Below are positions 25,286 through 32,667 of a stretch of DNA of 64,000 bases, in pieces (positions within the stretch are counted from its first letter, which is position 1; each line of letters begins with the position of its first letter). The stretch comes from Arthrobacter sp. S39 (GTDB lineage Bacteria; Actinomycetota; Actinomycetes; Actinomycetales; Micrococcaceae), in NCBI RefSeq assembly GCF_004320525.1, contig NZ_SIHX01000015.1, positions 20,511-84,510 of the forward strand, given 5' to 3'. Under the pieces are notes generated by a model. It was not told the origin of the DNA. It saw only the letters and a program-made list of their open reading frames with translations, and searched no databases. Made by a program: the position numbers and the translations under genes.

Positions 25286-27238
25286 ATGGCCACCGTCTAC
25301 TTCGATATCGGGGCGACGCTCGCGGATGTGAGCGCTGCCCCCGACGGTTCGCTGACCTTCCGGCCGCGGCCCCGCGTCCACGAGGTCCTCGATGCGCTCG
25401 CCGCCACGGACGTGGGGATCATTTCGAACCCGGGGCCGGGTGAGCGCGCCCGGGCACACGCTGCGGCTGCCCTTGGTGCGGCGTTCCCGGGGCGGTTCAC
25501 CGACGGCGCGCTGATCCGCTGGGGACCGAAGGATTCACGCGCGATCTTCGACGGCGCCGTGGCCGCTGCGGGCGCTGACGCGGAAGGCTGCGTTTTCGTC
25601 GGTGAAGATCCTGATGAGCGGGCGTTTGCCCGCGAGGCCGGACTCCGCACTGCTCCGCATCCCGTCTTTGCCGGTGCAGCCGTCGAAGGACGCCCGGTCC
25701 TGTGGATCCGCATCAGCCTTCCCGAGGACCAGAGCCTCACGGACCTCGGGGTGGTGGCCAATGCTGCCGAAGTTGTCCCCGTGCACGTCCCGTCAGCCCG
25801 GCTTGTCCTCGCCATGGCCACTGCCTCCGGCGTGGAGCACCTGGTGGACGCCGGCTTCGCCGTGGACCAGCAGGCACCGGTGGATGACACGGTGGCGTTC
25901 CTGGTGCGGGACGACAGGCCCGCCCCGCCGCCGTCGGGCATTCCAGCGGCGCCGACGCCTGCAGCAGCACCTGCAGGAGGGCCGGCCGACGGCCACGCAC
26001 GCGCTTCCTCTGCATTTGCCTTCATGGCGGGCGGGCTGGCCGGACTGACGCAGACGGTGGTTTCCCTCGGTCCGGCACCCGGCGGCGTCTACATCGCGGC
26101 CGCTGCCGGCACCCCGCTGGAGGAACTGCATATCCCCGGCGCGCGCCACGGCCATACGGAACGTCTGCTTCCCGATCCCGGCCTGCTCGCCCGTCCGGGA
26201 GAGCTCGACGCCATGGCGCTCGCCGCCGGGTTCCCCCGCCCCGGTTTTGCGGCCGCTGGGCCGTCACCCGAAACCGTCGACGCCGTCCGCGCGGCTGTCA
26301 CATCGTCCGCGATCCGCGGGCACACCGCACGCCTCTCTGGCGCAGCGCCGCTGGTTGACGGAGAGCCGCGGGTGGTCACCAGCCGCGACGTCTCGAACCC
26401 CGGGAACATGGTGGTTGTGGATACCCTGGCGGCACAGTTCCATCGCCTGGGCTTCACCGTCACATTGCAGCCTTTCACTTGGCGCGGGCACCGCCTCGCC
26501 AACGTGGAGGCCGAACACCGGGTCGAGGGATCGGACGGGGCAGTCCTGGTCACGGCCCACCTCGATTCGACAGCGGCATACGGCGAATTCGCCGATCCTG
26601 CCGGCAGGCCCCGTCCCTACGATCCCGGCACCGACCCGGCCCCGGGAGCCGACGACGACGGAAGCGGCACGGCCGCGGTCCTGGCGGCGGCAGAGTGCCT
26701 CAGCACCATGGTGGCGGCGGGGAGGACGCCGGCGCGGACCGTCCGCTTCGTCCTGTTCAACGCCGAGGAGCAAGGCCTCATCGGCAGCAAATACTACGCG
26801 CGCGCCGCGGCCGCCAACGGCGAGGCCATCGCCGCCGTGCTCCAGATGGACATGATCGCCGGCCTGCAGGACGGTCCCCGCAGGGTGGAAATCCATGCCG
26901 GTACGGCCGTGACGGGCCCTGTGGCGGCTGCTTCCAACGCCCTGGGCGACCGGTTGGCTGAGGCAGCGGCGGCGGTTGAGCCCGGCCTGGAGGTTCAGAG
27001 GCTCACCGGGAGCGCGGACCCGGCCGCCGGCCGCAGCGACCACGCGAGCTTCCACGAACGCGGCTGGGCGGCGGTTGCCGTCTCCGAGAATTTCTTCGCC
27101 GACACCTCGCCCGCCACCGGCACCCGGCAGTACCACCTCCCCGGGGACATACTCGAGGACGCCGACCACAACACCGAATACGCCGCAGAGATCGCCCGGG
27201 CCGTCACCGTGGCGGCACTGACACTCGCAGGACTCTGA
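25286..27238 (+). CDS. HAD-like/M28 peptidase fusion protein
   Basis: A 650-aa protein with two parts. Residues 1 to about 125 look like a HAD-fold domain (FDIGATL at 6-12, IISNPG, GPKDSRAIF, VGEDPDERAFAREAG), but the second Asp of the DxD motif is Gly9, so phosphatase activity is doubtful. A variable region with a Pro/Ala linker (about 212-235) follows. Residues about 370-650 are an M28 zinc aminopeptidase: AHLDS with His425, GADDDGSGTAAVL, FNAEEQGLIGS, QMDMIAG, and SDHASFHERG. No signal peptide. It is 27 bp downstream of the propeller protease and 23 bp upstream of the M36 gene, so the three are probably one operon. Confidence 0.8.
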   Translation: MATVYFDIGATLADVSAAPDGSLTFRPRPRVHEVLDALAATDVGIISNPGPGERARAHAAAALGAAFPGRFTDGALIRWGPKDSRAIFDGAVAAAGADAEGCVFVGEDPDERAFAREAGLRTAPHPVFAGAAVEGRPVLWIRISLPEDQSLTDLGVVANAAEVVPVHVPSARLVLAMATASGVEHLVDAGFAVDQQAPVDDTVAFLVRDDRPAPPPSGIPAAPTPAAAPAGGPADGHARASSAFAFMAGGLAGLTQTVVSLGPAPGGVYIAAAAGTPLEELHIPGARHGHTERLLPDPGLLARPGELDAMALAAGFPRPGFAAAGPSPETVDAVRAAVTSSAIRGHTARLSGAAPLVDGEPRVVTSRDVSNPGNMVVVDTLAAQFHRLGFTVTLQPFTWRGHRLANVEAEHRVEGSDGAVLVTAHLDSTAAYGEFADPAGRPRPYDPGTDPAPGADDDGSGTAAVLAAAECLSTMVAAGRTPARTVRFVLFNAEEQGLIGSKYYARAAAANGEAIAAVLQMDMIAGLQDGPRRVEIHAGTAVTGPVAAASNALGDRLAEAAAAVEPGLEVQRLTGSADPAAGRSDHASFHERGWAAVAVSENFFADTSPATGTRQYHLPGDILEDADHNTEYAAEIARAVTVAALTLAGL

Positions 27239-27261
27239 ACAACCACGGGAGGACCACCGTC

Positions 27262-29301
27262 ATGGGCAAGATCATTGATCAACGCAACCTGGACCACGAC
27301 CGCTTCGCCGAGGGTGGCGAAGCACGTCCTCCGCGGGAAAGCGCCGGCAGGGCTGCGCCCAGGGCCGATGGGGAACCGGCCGGCGGCCCGGCTGGCGGAC
27401 CCGGCAAGGTGAACCGCTTCACCGGGCACCGTTCGGAACTGAGGGCCGCCAATGCACCCGGTTTCGAAGCCGGGGCGCAACCTTCCGAGTCGGAGTTCAT
27501 CGCCAGGGCCAAGTCCTACGCCATGTCCGTGGCGGAAGCCGTCGGGTTCGAGGCGGCCGTCCCGCCCGAGTTCGAGGCGGATCCCACCATCACCACCACC
27601 TCGGAAGGACTGCGGGTGGTCAGCCTGCAGCAGATGTCGAACGGCATCGAGGTGTGGTCCATGTCGCCGAAGGTCTGGCTGCACAGCGACGGCGCTGTGG
27701 ACCGGCTGGTCGGGGATACGGTCAGCGTGCCCGCGGACCTCCCGGCCAAACCCGCAGTCGCAGCAGAAGCGGCCCTGCTGGTGGCCGTCCGGGAAGCGGC
27801 CAAGGCGCGGACCCTGAGGGGAACCTTTGGCGACGACGAGCTGCCGCAGCTCGATGTCGCCGACGCAGACTTCAGGCGCCTGTCCTTCCAGCCCCTGCCG
27901 TCCCGGCCCATGACGTTCAGCCGGGGAGTCTTCGCGGAAGACATTCCCGCCCGGCTCGTGTACCTGGACATGGGCGGCAGCTTCAGGCTCACCTGGTTCT
28001 TCACGATCTCCCGCGAGGACCTGATCGTCCAGTACAAGGCCTTCGTCGAAGCCGATGGGCGTACCAGGGACCCGGAAGCGCCCGAAATCCTGTACTTCTA
28101 CGACTCCACCAGCCACGCTGTGGGCGGCCGCGTCTTCACACGCAACCCCGCCCAGACCGGCTTCCAAGAAGTTCCCTTCCCCCTGCCCGCAACCGAATAC
28201 CCCGTCGAACCGCCCGCCGGCTTCCCGGCCTTCGGAGCCTGGACCGGCACAGTGAACGGGAAGCTGGCCACGGTGGGCAACAATGTGCGTGCCCTCAACG
28301 GGACCACCAGGAAGCCGTTCGAGATCACTGCGCCGGCCAGCGGCGGCGTTTTCGCCCCCGCACCTGAGAGCCCGGAGCAGTTCATCACCAACATTTTCTT
28401 CTTCTGCAACTACATGCACGACTTTTTCCTGATGCTTGGCTTCACTGAGGAGGCAGGAAATTTCCAGGCCATTAACCCCAGCGGACTGGGACGGGGCGCG
28501 GACCCCGTCGACGCCCTCGCCCACCCCGGCCGCGTAGTCGGCACGGCCAACATGAGCACCCGCGCCGACGGGGTGGCCGGCCTGATGAACATGGGCCTGG
28601 TGACCTCCACCGGCCGGCACACCGCCAACGACTCCGACGTTGTGTTCCACGAGTACGTCCACGGCGTGAGCAACCGGCTGGTGGGCGGCATGCTGGACGC
28701 CGAAGGCCTGGACGAAGACCAGTCCGTGTCCATGGGGGAGGGCTGGAGCGATTTCTTCGCACTCACCATCAACAACTTCCCGGGCACCACTGAGCGCCTG
28801 GTCACGGGAAGCTGGGTGACGGGGCGGGAGTCCGGTATCCGGCAACGGCCCTACGACCCGCAGTACCCCGGGACCTTCGGCGACATCGGCAAGGGGACCG
28901 GACAGGTTGACGGCCCGGCGAACGCCGACCTTTCCTACCAGGAGGTGCACGACGTCGGTGAGATCTGGTGCGCAGCCCTGATGCAGCTGACCCGCGGCGT
29001 CGGCGCCGCCCTCGGAAGTAAGGAGCGCGGCTACCGGCTCGCGTGGCAAGCCGTGGTGGACGGCCTCAAACTGACCCCGAAGAATCCGTCCTTCCTGACA
29101 GCGCGCGACGCCGTCCTCCGCGCCTTCAGGTCCATGAAGGGCACCGGCCGGCTCACCGAAGAGGAGTACGCCGCTGTCCGGCGCGCAGCGTGGGAGGCCT
29201 TCGCCCGGTTCGGCATGGGCTTCGACGCCTCGTGCCCGAACGCCACGTTCAGCGGCTGCCGCGGCGGTACAGCGATCCCCCCGGACGGGGTGGATGACTG
29301 A
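27262..29301 (+). CDS. M36 (fungalysin-type) metalloprotease without signal peptide
   Basis: Zinc endopeptidase of 679 aa. The catalytic helix HEYVH lies at 463-467 (VVFHEYVHGVSNRL), and the downstream zinc ligand is in MGEGWSDFF, both diagnostic of M36. The N-terminal 250 residues correspond to the fungalysin propeptide region. M36 enzymes are normally secreted with a signal peptide; this one starts MGKIIDQRNLDHDRF followed by a charged, Gly/Pro-rich stretch to about residue 55, with no hydrophobic core. GGGAGGACC precedes the ATG. Last gene of the promoter-B operon. Confidence 0.88.
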   Translation: MGKIIDQRNLDHDRFAEGGEARPPRESAGRAAPRADGEPAGGPAGGPGKVNRFTGHRSELRAANAPGFEAGAQPSESEFIARAKSYAMSVAEAVGFEAAVPPEFEADPTITTTSEGLRVVSLQQMSNGIEVWSMSPKVWLHSDGAVDRLVGDTVSVPADLPAKPAVAAEAALLVAVREAAKARTLRGTFGDDELPQLDVADADFRRLSFQPLPSRPMTFSRGVFAEDIPARLVYLDMGGSFRLTWFFTISREDLIVQYKAFVEADGRTRDPEAPEILYFYDSTSHAVGGRVFTRNPAQTGFQEVPFPLPATEYPVEPPAGFPAFGAWTGTVNGKLATVGNNVRALNGTTRKPFEITAPASGGVFAPAPESPEQFITNIFFFCNYMHDFFLMLGFTEEAGNFQAINPSGLGRGADPVDALAHPGRVVGTANMSTRADGVAGLMNMGLVTSTGRHTANDSDVVFHEYVHGVSNRLVGGMLDAEGLDEDQSVSMGEGWSDFFALTINNFPGTTERLVTGSWVTGRESGIRQRPYDPQYPGTFGDIGKGTGQVDGPANADLSYQEVHDVGEIWCAALMQLTRGVGAALGSKERGYRLAWQAVVDGLKLTPKNPSFLTARDAVLRAFRSMKGTGRLTEEEYAAVRRAAWEAFARFGMGFDASCPNATFSGCRGGTAIPPDGVDD

Positions 29302-29338
29302 ACGGGCGCCTGACTGAAGGGATGGACGACGGCGGGGC

Positions 29339-30166
29339 TCACCACTGGATATCGGCCGGGGAGCCGAGGGGCTCACGGTCGCCGGGCCCGGGGAGAGGCA
29401 CGAAGGCATCCGCGCCCCGCAGTGCGTCCGCAAACTGAAGGCCCGTGCGCTCCTCCAGCTCGGCCGTGCTGACCTGGAAAGCCCGGAACTCATCCAGGTC
29501 CAGCGCCTCGAACGGGTTGAGGTTCTGGCTCAGCAGGAAGGCGTCGCTCTTGAACAGGCCCTGCTCCACATAGGCAAGGATCTTCCAGTACTCCCGCGGC
29601 AGCCGGACTCCCCGGTATTCGCGGTCATTGTCCTGGAACACGGGCCCGCCAAAAACACTGATCTTCAAGTCCTGCACGTCGACGTCGGCGAAGACCGCTT
29701 CCTCGAGCTGCCCCCAGACCCCGTTCTTGCTGCTTTGGTTGAAGTCGTCCATGTGCGGGGCGATGTTGGTGAAGAAAAACGAGTCGTTGTTGGCGCTCTC
29801 CGCCTCGGACAGGTCGCCCCAGACAAGGTCCGCGCGCCGGGCGAGGTGTCCACGGTCCAGGCGGTTGCCGCTGTAGAGCTCGTCGCCGTTCTGGAAGGGT
29901 GCAGGGATCCGGGGATCCTTGACGAAGGAGATGCCCTTGCGGCTGACCCGCTTGAGGTTGCCGCCGTCGATATTCCAGGCCACCCACCGCGCGAACCGCC
30001 GCGACTTGCTCAGGGCGAGTGAGAAGTGGGTGTAAGGAATGATGACGGACCCGTCGAGCTGGACGGTGTCGTCCTCAATTGCCGTGCCGATCGCCGGCGG
30101 TCCGAGAGGCTCACCGAGGAAGTCGGGAGAATATCCGCCGCCGTGGAGTTCCTGGTTCTGGCCCAT
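29339..30166 (-). CDS. DNA/RNA non-specific endonuclease (NucA/EndoG type)
   Basis: Metal-dependent nuclease of 275 aa. The catalytic DRGH motif is at residues 104-107 (NRLDRGHLARRAD) with His107 as general base; FTNIAPHMDDFN near 132-143 supplies the metal-binding Asn. The remainder (FGGPVFQDNDREYRGVRLPREYWKI) matches the beta-beta-alpha-metal nuclease fold. Bacterial members are usually secreted or toxin domains, but this one begins MGQNQELHGGG and has no signal peptide, no partner immunity gene was recognised. Its SARP-type promoter (30206-30174) puts the predicted transcription start at or next to the ATG, so the message may be leaderless. Confidence 0.88.
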   Translation of the reverse strand: MGQNQELHGGGYSPDFLGEPLGPPAIGTAIEDDTVQLDGSVIIPYTHFSLALSKSRRFARWVAWNIDGGNLKRVSRKGISFVKDPRIPAPFQNGDELYSGNRLDRGHLARRADLVWGDLSEAESANNDSFFFTNIAPHMDDFNQSSKNGVWGQLEEAVFADVDVQDLKISVFGGPVFQDNDREYRGVRLPREYWKILAYVEQGLFKSDAFLLSQNLNPFEALDLDEFRAFQVSTAELEERTGLQFADALRGADAFVPLPGPGDREPLGSPADIQW

Positions 30167-30173
30167 GCTTCGG

Positions 30174-30206
30174 ACACTAGCCCGGGGACCGTTATCCGGG
30201 CGTTAC
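30174..30206 (-). promoter_or_regulatory. SARP-type promoter D for the nuclease gene
   Basis: On the minus strand octamers GTAACGCC (30206-30199) and ATAACGGT (30195-30188) are 11 bp apart, followed by 8 bp and a -10-like TAGTGT (30179-30174). Seven bases later comes the ATG (30166), so the transcript would start at or within a base or two of the start codon. Confidence 0.7.
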
Positions 30207-30346
30207 GGCGCCCCACAGCGGATCAGTTGCAGCGGCTCCCGCATACGACACGGGCAGAATGTCATTGACATGCCACGTCAAACTGCGGATCGTCATTGCT
30301 ACATAAGTTCCAGCTCATCAGACCCAGACTGAATTGGGGGGAACCC

Positions 30347-31087
30347 ATGGGCGAAGACGGCTATGGCCATTTTCAGTTGCGCCTGCTTCAAACCTGGCAG
30401 CTCAGCCGTGATGCCGACGTCGTGCATGTCGCGGCCCGGCAGCAGCGGCTGATTACTGCCCTGGCGATTACCGGCCCCCGCCCCCGGAGCTTCCTCGTTG
30501 GCCTTCTCTGGCCGGACAAGGCTGAAGCCCGCGCCCTGGAGAGCCTGCGGGTCAGCGTGCACCTGGTGACCCGGCAACTGCCGGGCCTGCTGGTCAACGA
30601 CGGCGCCGTGCTGTCGCTGAACGGCCAGGTGGAGGTGGACCTCCACCGCGTCCGGGCCGGGATCCGGACGCTGGGCCAACCAGGGCTCAACGGAAACGTT
30701 GCCTCCTGCCTGGCCCTGCTCCGGGACGCCGAACTGCTCCCGGGCTGGTATGAGGACTGGGTGCTGTTTGAACAGGGCCGGCTGAGCCAGGAGCGGCTCC
30801 ACGCGTTCAACATCATCGCCCGCGAATCCCTGGCCCGCGGTGACTATGAGACTGCCCTGGAAGCATCCCAGGCGGCCCTGGAGGTGGAGCCCCTCTACGA
30901 AAGCGCAGTTGCGCTGCTGATCCGGTCCGAAAGCCGGCAAGGCAATACCGTCGCCGCGCTGCGTGCGTTCGAGAAGTACCGGACCAAGTTGCAGGAGGAA
31001 ATGGGCCTTTCGCCGTCGGAGGCCATCCTCCGGCTCGTCAACGAGGTCCGGGAGAGCCAGTCCTCACGGCCGGGCGACGCCTACTGA
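30347..31087 (+). CDS. SARP/AfsR-type transcriptional activator with BTAD domain
   Basis: Regulator of 246 aa. Residues about 8-95 form an OmpR-like winged helix of SARP type (FQLRLLQTWQLSRDADVVHV, QQRLITALAITG, LWPDKAEARALESLRVSVHLV), and about 100-240 the bacterial transcriptional activation domain (VDLHRVRAG, RLHAFNIIARESLARGDYETALEASQAALEVEPLYESA, ALRAFEKYRTKLQEEMGLSPS). I chose the ATG at 30347, which has a GGGGGGAA ribosome site; a TTG at 30296 is in frame. SARPs bind direct repeats 11 or 22 bp apart just upstream of -10 boxes, and five such sites lie around this gene. It is the likely activator of the whole hydrolase island. Confidence 0.88.
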   Translation: MGEDGYGHFQLRLLQTWQLSRDADVVHVAARQQRLITALAITGPRPRSFLVGLLWPDKAEARALESLRVSVHLVTRQLPGLLVNDGAVLSLNGQVEVDLHRVRAGIRTLGQPGLNGNVASCLALLRDAELLPGWYEDWVLFEQGRLSQERLHAFNIIARESLARGDYETALEASQAALEVEPLYESAVALLIRSESRQGNTVAALRAFEKYRTKLQEEMGLSPSEAILRLVNEVRESQSSRPGDAY

Positions 31088-31329
31088 TTGTCGGTTCCCG
31101 GCCGGGCGAGGAGCCAGCGGCGCACAACAGCCAGGACCTCTTCAGGATCTGCGGTGGTGACCGTTGTTTGCCCGGCCTCCGGAAGCTGGGACGTGACCCT
31201 GGCACGGAAGCCGTGCACGTGGTCCGGTTCCCACCACGTGCGGATGACCAGGGTGCCCTGGGTGTGGGACGGCGCACCGGAATCCGTGCCGTCGCCGGCG
31301 CTTCCCGGCTGTCCGTCCCCGTGTGCCAT
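31081..31329 (-). CDS. Small hypothetical protein (82 aa)
   Basis: Short protein with a low-complexity start (GDGQPGSAGDGTDSG) and a compact second half (TLVIRTWWEPDHVHGFRAR, then PEEVLAVVRRWLLAR). It has a plausible ribosome site AGGTGG before the ATG at 31329. It resembles small conserved actinobacterial proteins with an RTW-x-GFRAR pattern, for which I know no function. It converges on the SARP gene, overlapping it by 7 bp. No signal peptide or membrane segment. Confidence 0.55.
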   Translation of the reverse strand: MAHGDGQPGSAGDGTDSGAPSHTQGTLVIRTWWEPDHVHGFRARVTSQLPEAGQTTVTTADPEEVLAVVRRWLLARPGTDNQ

Positions 31330-31462
31330 GGCATTCCACCTTTATCCCAGCCGGTTGCCTCTGCTGGCTTGCACCCCCCGGCTGCCTTGATGGTCCAGTA
31401 CGAGAATCAGGAATCAGCGTGGTTAGGCATAAGGTTTGCTCAAGATTGGGCCCTTGGAGCTG

Positions 31463-32491
31463 CTACCAGTACATAACAGCTGTCTGGCCCGACTCGCCCG
31501 CCCAGTACAGGCGGACGCGCACCACATAGTTGCGGCCCTGGAACAGTTTCGCGCTGACGCGGGAATTCCGGTCCTCGCCGCTGTCGTCGTCGCCGGCCAC
31601 AAAGCGCAGCTCGCCGTCGATCTCCTCGAAGAGCACCAGCACGGTATCCGAGGTGCCAAACGTGGCGATCTCGTACGTGCGCGAAGCCTGCGGCTGGATG
31701 GAGAAGTCCGCCTGGCCGGCCGGGGACAGCGACAGCGGAACCGACTGGAACGGCAGCAGGACGGGCACTGTGGGCTCCAGCGTCGGGAAGAACCTGCGCA
31801 CCCACTCCTTGTCGGCGTCGGACAGCCCGCCCGGGGGCTTGAGGCCGGTCTTGAACCGTGCAGGCTCCGTGATCAGTCCCGCGGGGAACCAGTACTCCAT
31901 CACCGAATCCGGATCCCAGGGGGACCCTTCGACTTCGCTGACGTCGATCTTCCGCAGCACGTTGTGCAGTGTCTGCTCGGGCGTCCAGTGGTTGGGGGCG
32001 CCGGTGAAGTACGCATATACCTTGGGCTCGTCCCAGACAATGCCGGCGAACGGGTTCTGGTGCTCGTGCGGCATGCCCAGCGTGTGGCCTATCTCGTGCA
32101 GTGCGGTGGTCCGGCCGTAGTCATCGGTCAGGTCCCAGCCGAAGTTCATGGTGGGTTCGTTGGCGCTGATGCTCAGGACATCGCGCCCCACGTAGGACCA
32201 CGAGCCGTCCGCCTGGTCAAAGGCGATCCGCACTTCGGATTCGCTGCGGTCCGCCACCTCCGTGAAGACCAGCCCGATCCCCAGGTCCTTCCACTCCTTG
32301 AAGGCTTTCCGCACCGCTTCCTTCTGCGGCGCAGGGCCGTCGAGGAACCAGTAGTGCAGCACCGTGCCGTTGACCCATTTCAGCCGCAGCAGCCGTATAA
32401 GGCGGTCCCTGGCGGGGGAAAGGTCCGGCCGGAGCAGCGGCCTTGTTTGCGGCCGCACGTCACAGTGCGGCTGGGGGACGGTCTTGGTCAT
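31463..32491 (-). CDS. Astacin/matrixin-like metalloprotease with C-terminal PPC-like domain
   Basis: Metzincin-type zinc protease of 342 aa. The zinc motif HEIGHTLGMPH spans residues 132-142 (His132, His136, His142; Glu133 catalytic), and a Met-turn SVMEYW follows, as in M12A/M10 enzymes. Residues about 255-342 form a beta domain like the bacterial pre-peptidase C-terminal (PPC) domain (YEIATFGTSDTVLVLFEE, GRNYVVRVRLYW). No signal peptide: the N-terminus is MTKTVPQPHCDVRPQTRP. A single Cys near the start (Cys10) could act as a cysteine switch; this is speculative. AAGGAGC precedes the ATG. Expressed from the minus-strand half of the divergent SARP-type promoter. Confidence 0.87.
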   Translation of the reverse strand: MTKTVPQPHCDVRPQTRPLLRPDLSPARDRLIRLLRLKWVNGTVLHYWFLDGPAPQKEAVRKAFKEWKDLGIGLVFTEVADRSESEVRIAFDQADGSWSYVGRDVLSISANEPTMNFGWDLTDDYGRTTALHEIGHTLGMPHEHQNPFAGIVWDEPKVYAYFTGAPNHWTPEQTLHNVLRKIDVSEVEGSPWDPDSVMEYWFPAGLITEPARFKTGLKPPGGLSDADKEWVRRFFPTLEPTVPVLLPFQSVPLSLSPAGQADFSIQPQASRTYEIATFGTSDTVLVLFEEIDGELRFVAGDDDSGEDRNSRVSAKLFQGRNYVVRVRLYWAGESGQTAVMYW

Positions 32492-32525
32492 GGCGGGCTC
32501 CTTCGGTGCGGCGGCTCCTTGATCC

Positions 32526-32558
32526 AGTAGAGCGGCGGACCCGTTACTGCCGCGTTAT
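32526..32558 (-). promoter_or_regulatory. SARP-type promoter C-minus for the astacin-like gene
   Basis: Minus-strand octamers ATAACGCG (32558-32551) and GTAACGGG (32547-32540) are 11 bp apart, then 8 bp, then TCTACT (32531-32526). It is the mirror image of the plus-strand promoter at 32567-32599: same spacing, same -10 sequence. Confidence 0.75.
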
Positions 32559-32566
32559 CAGCGGCG

Positions 32567-32599
32567 GTAACACCGCAGTAACGCTTTGGGTGCTCTACT
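32567..32599 (+). promoter_or_regulatory. SARP-type promoter C-plus for the lipase-like operon
   Basis: Octamers GTAACACC (32567-32574) and GTAACGCT (32578-32585) are 11 bp apart, followed by 8 bp and TCTACT (32594-32599). The transcript would have a leader of about 60 nt before the gene at 32668. Confidence 0.75.
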
Positions 32600-32667
32600 G
32601 CCCGCACGAGTGTGCCTCCGGTCCCTGGCGGGTGCGGGGGCGCCCACTTACTGAAAGAGGCTGCGAG

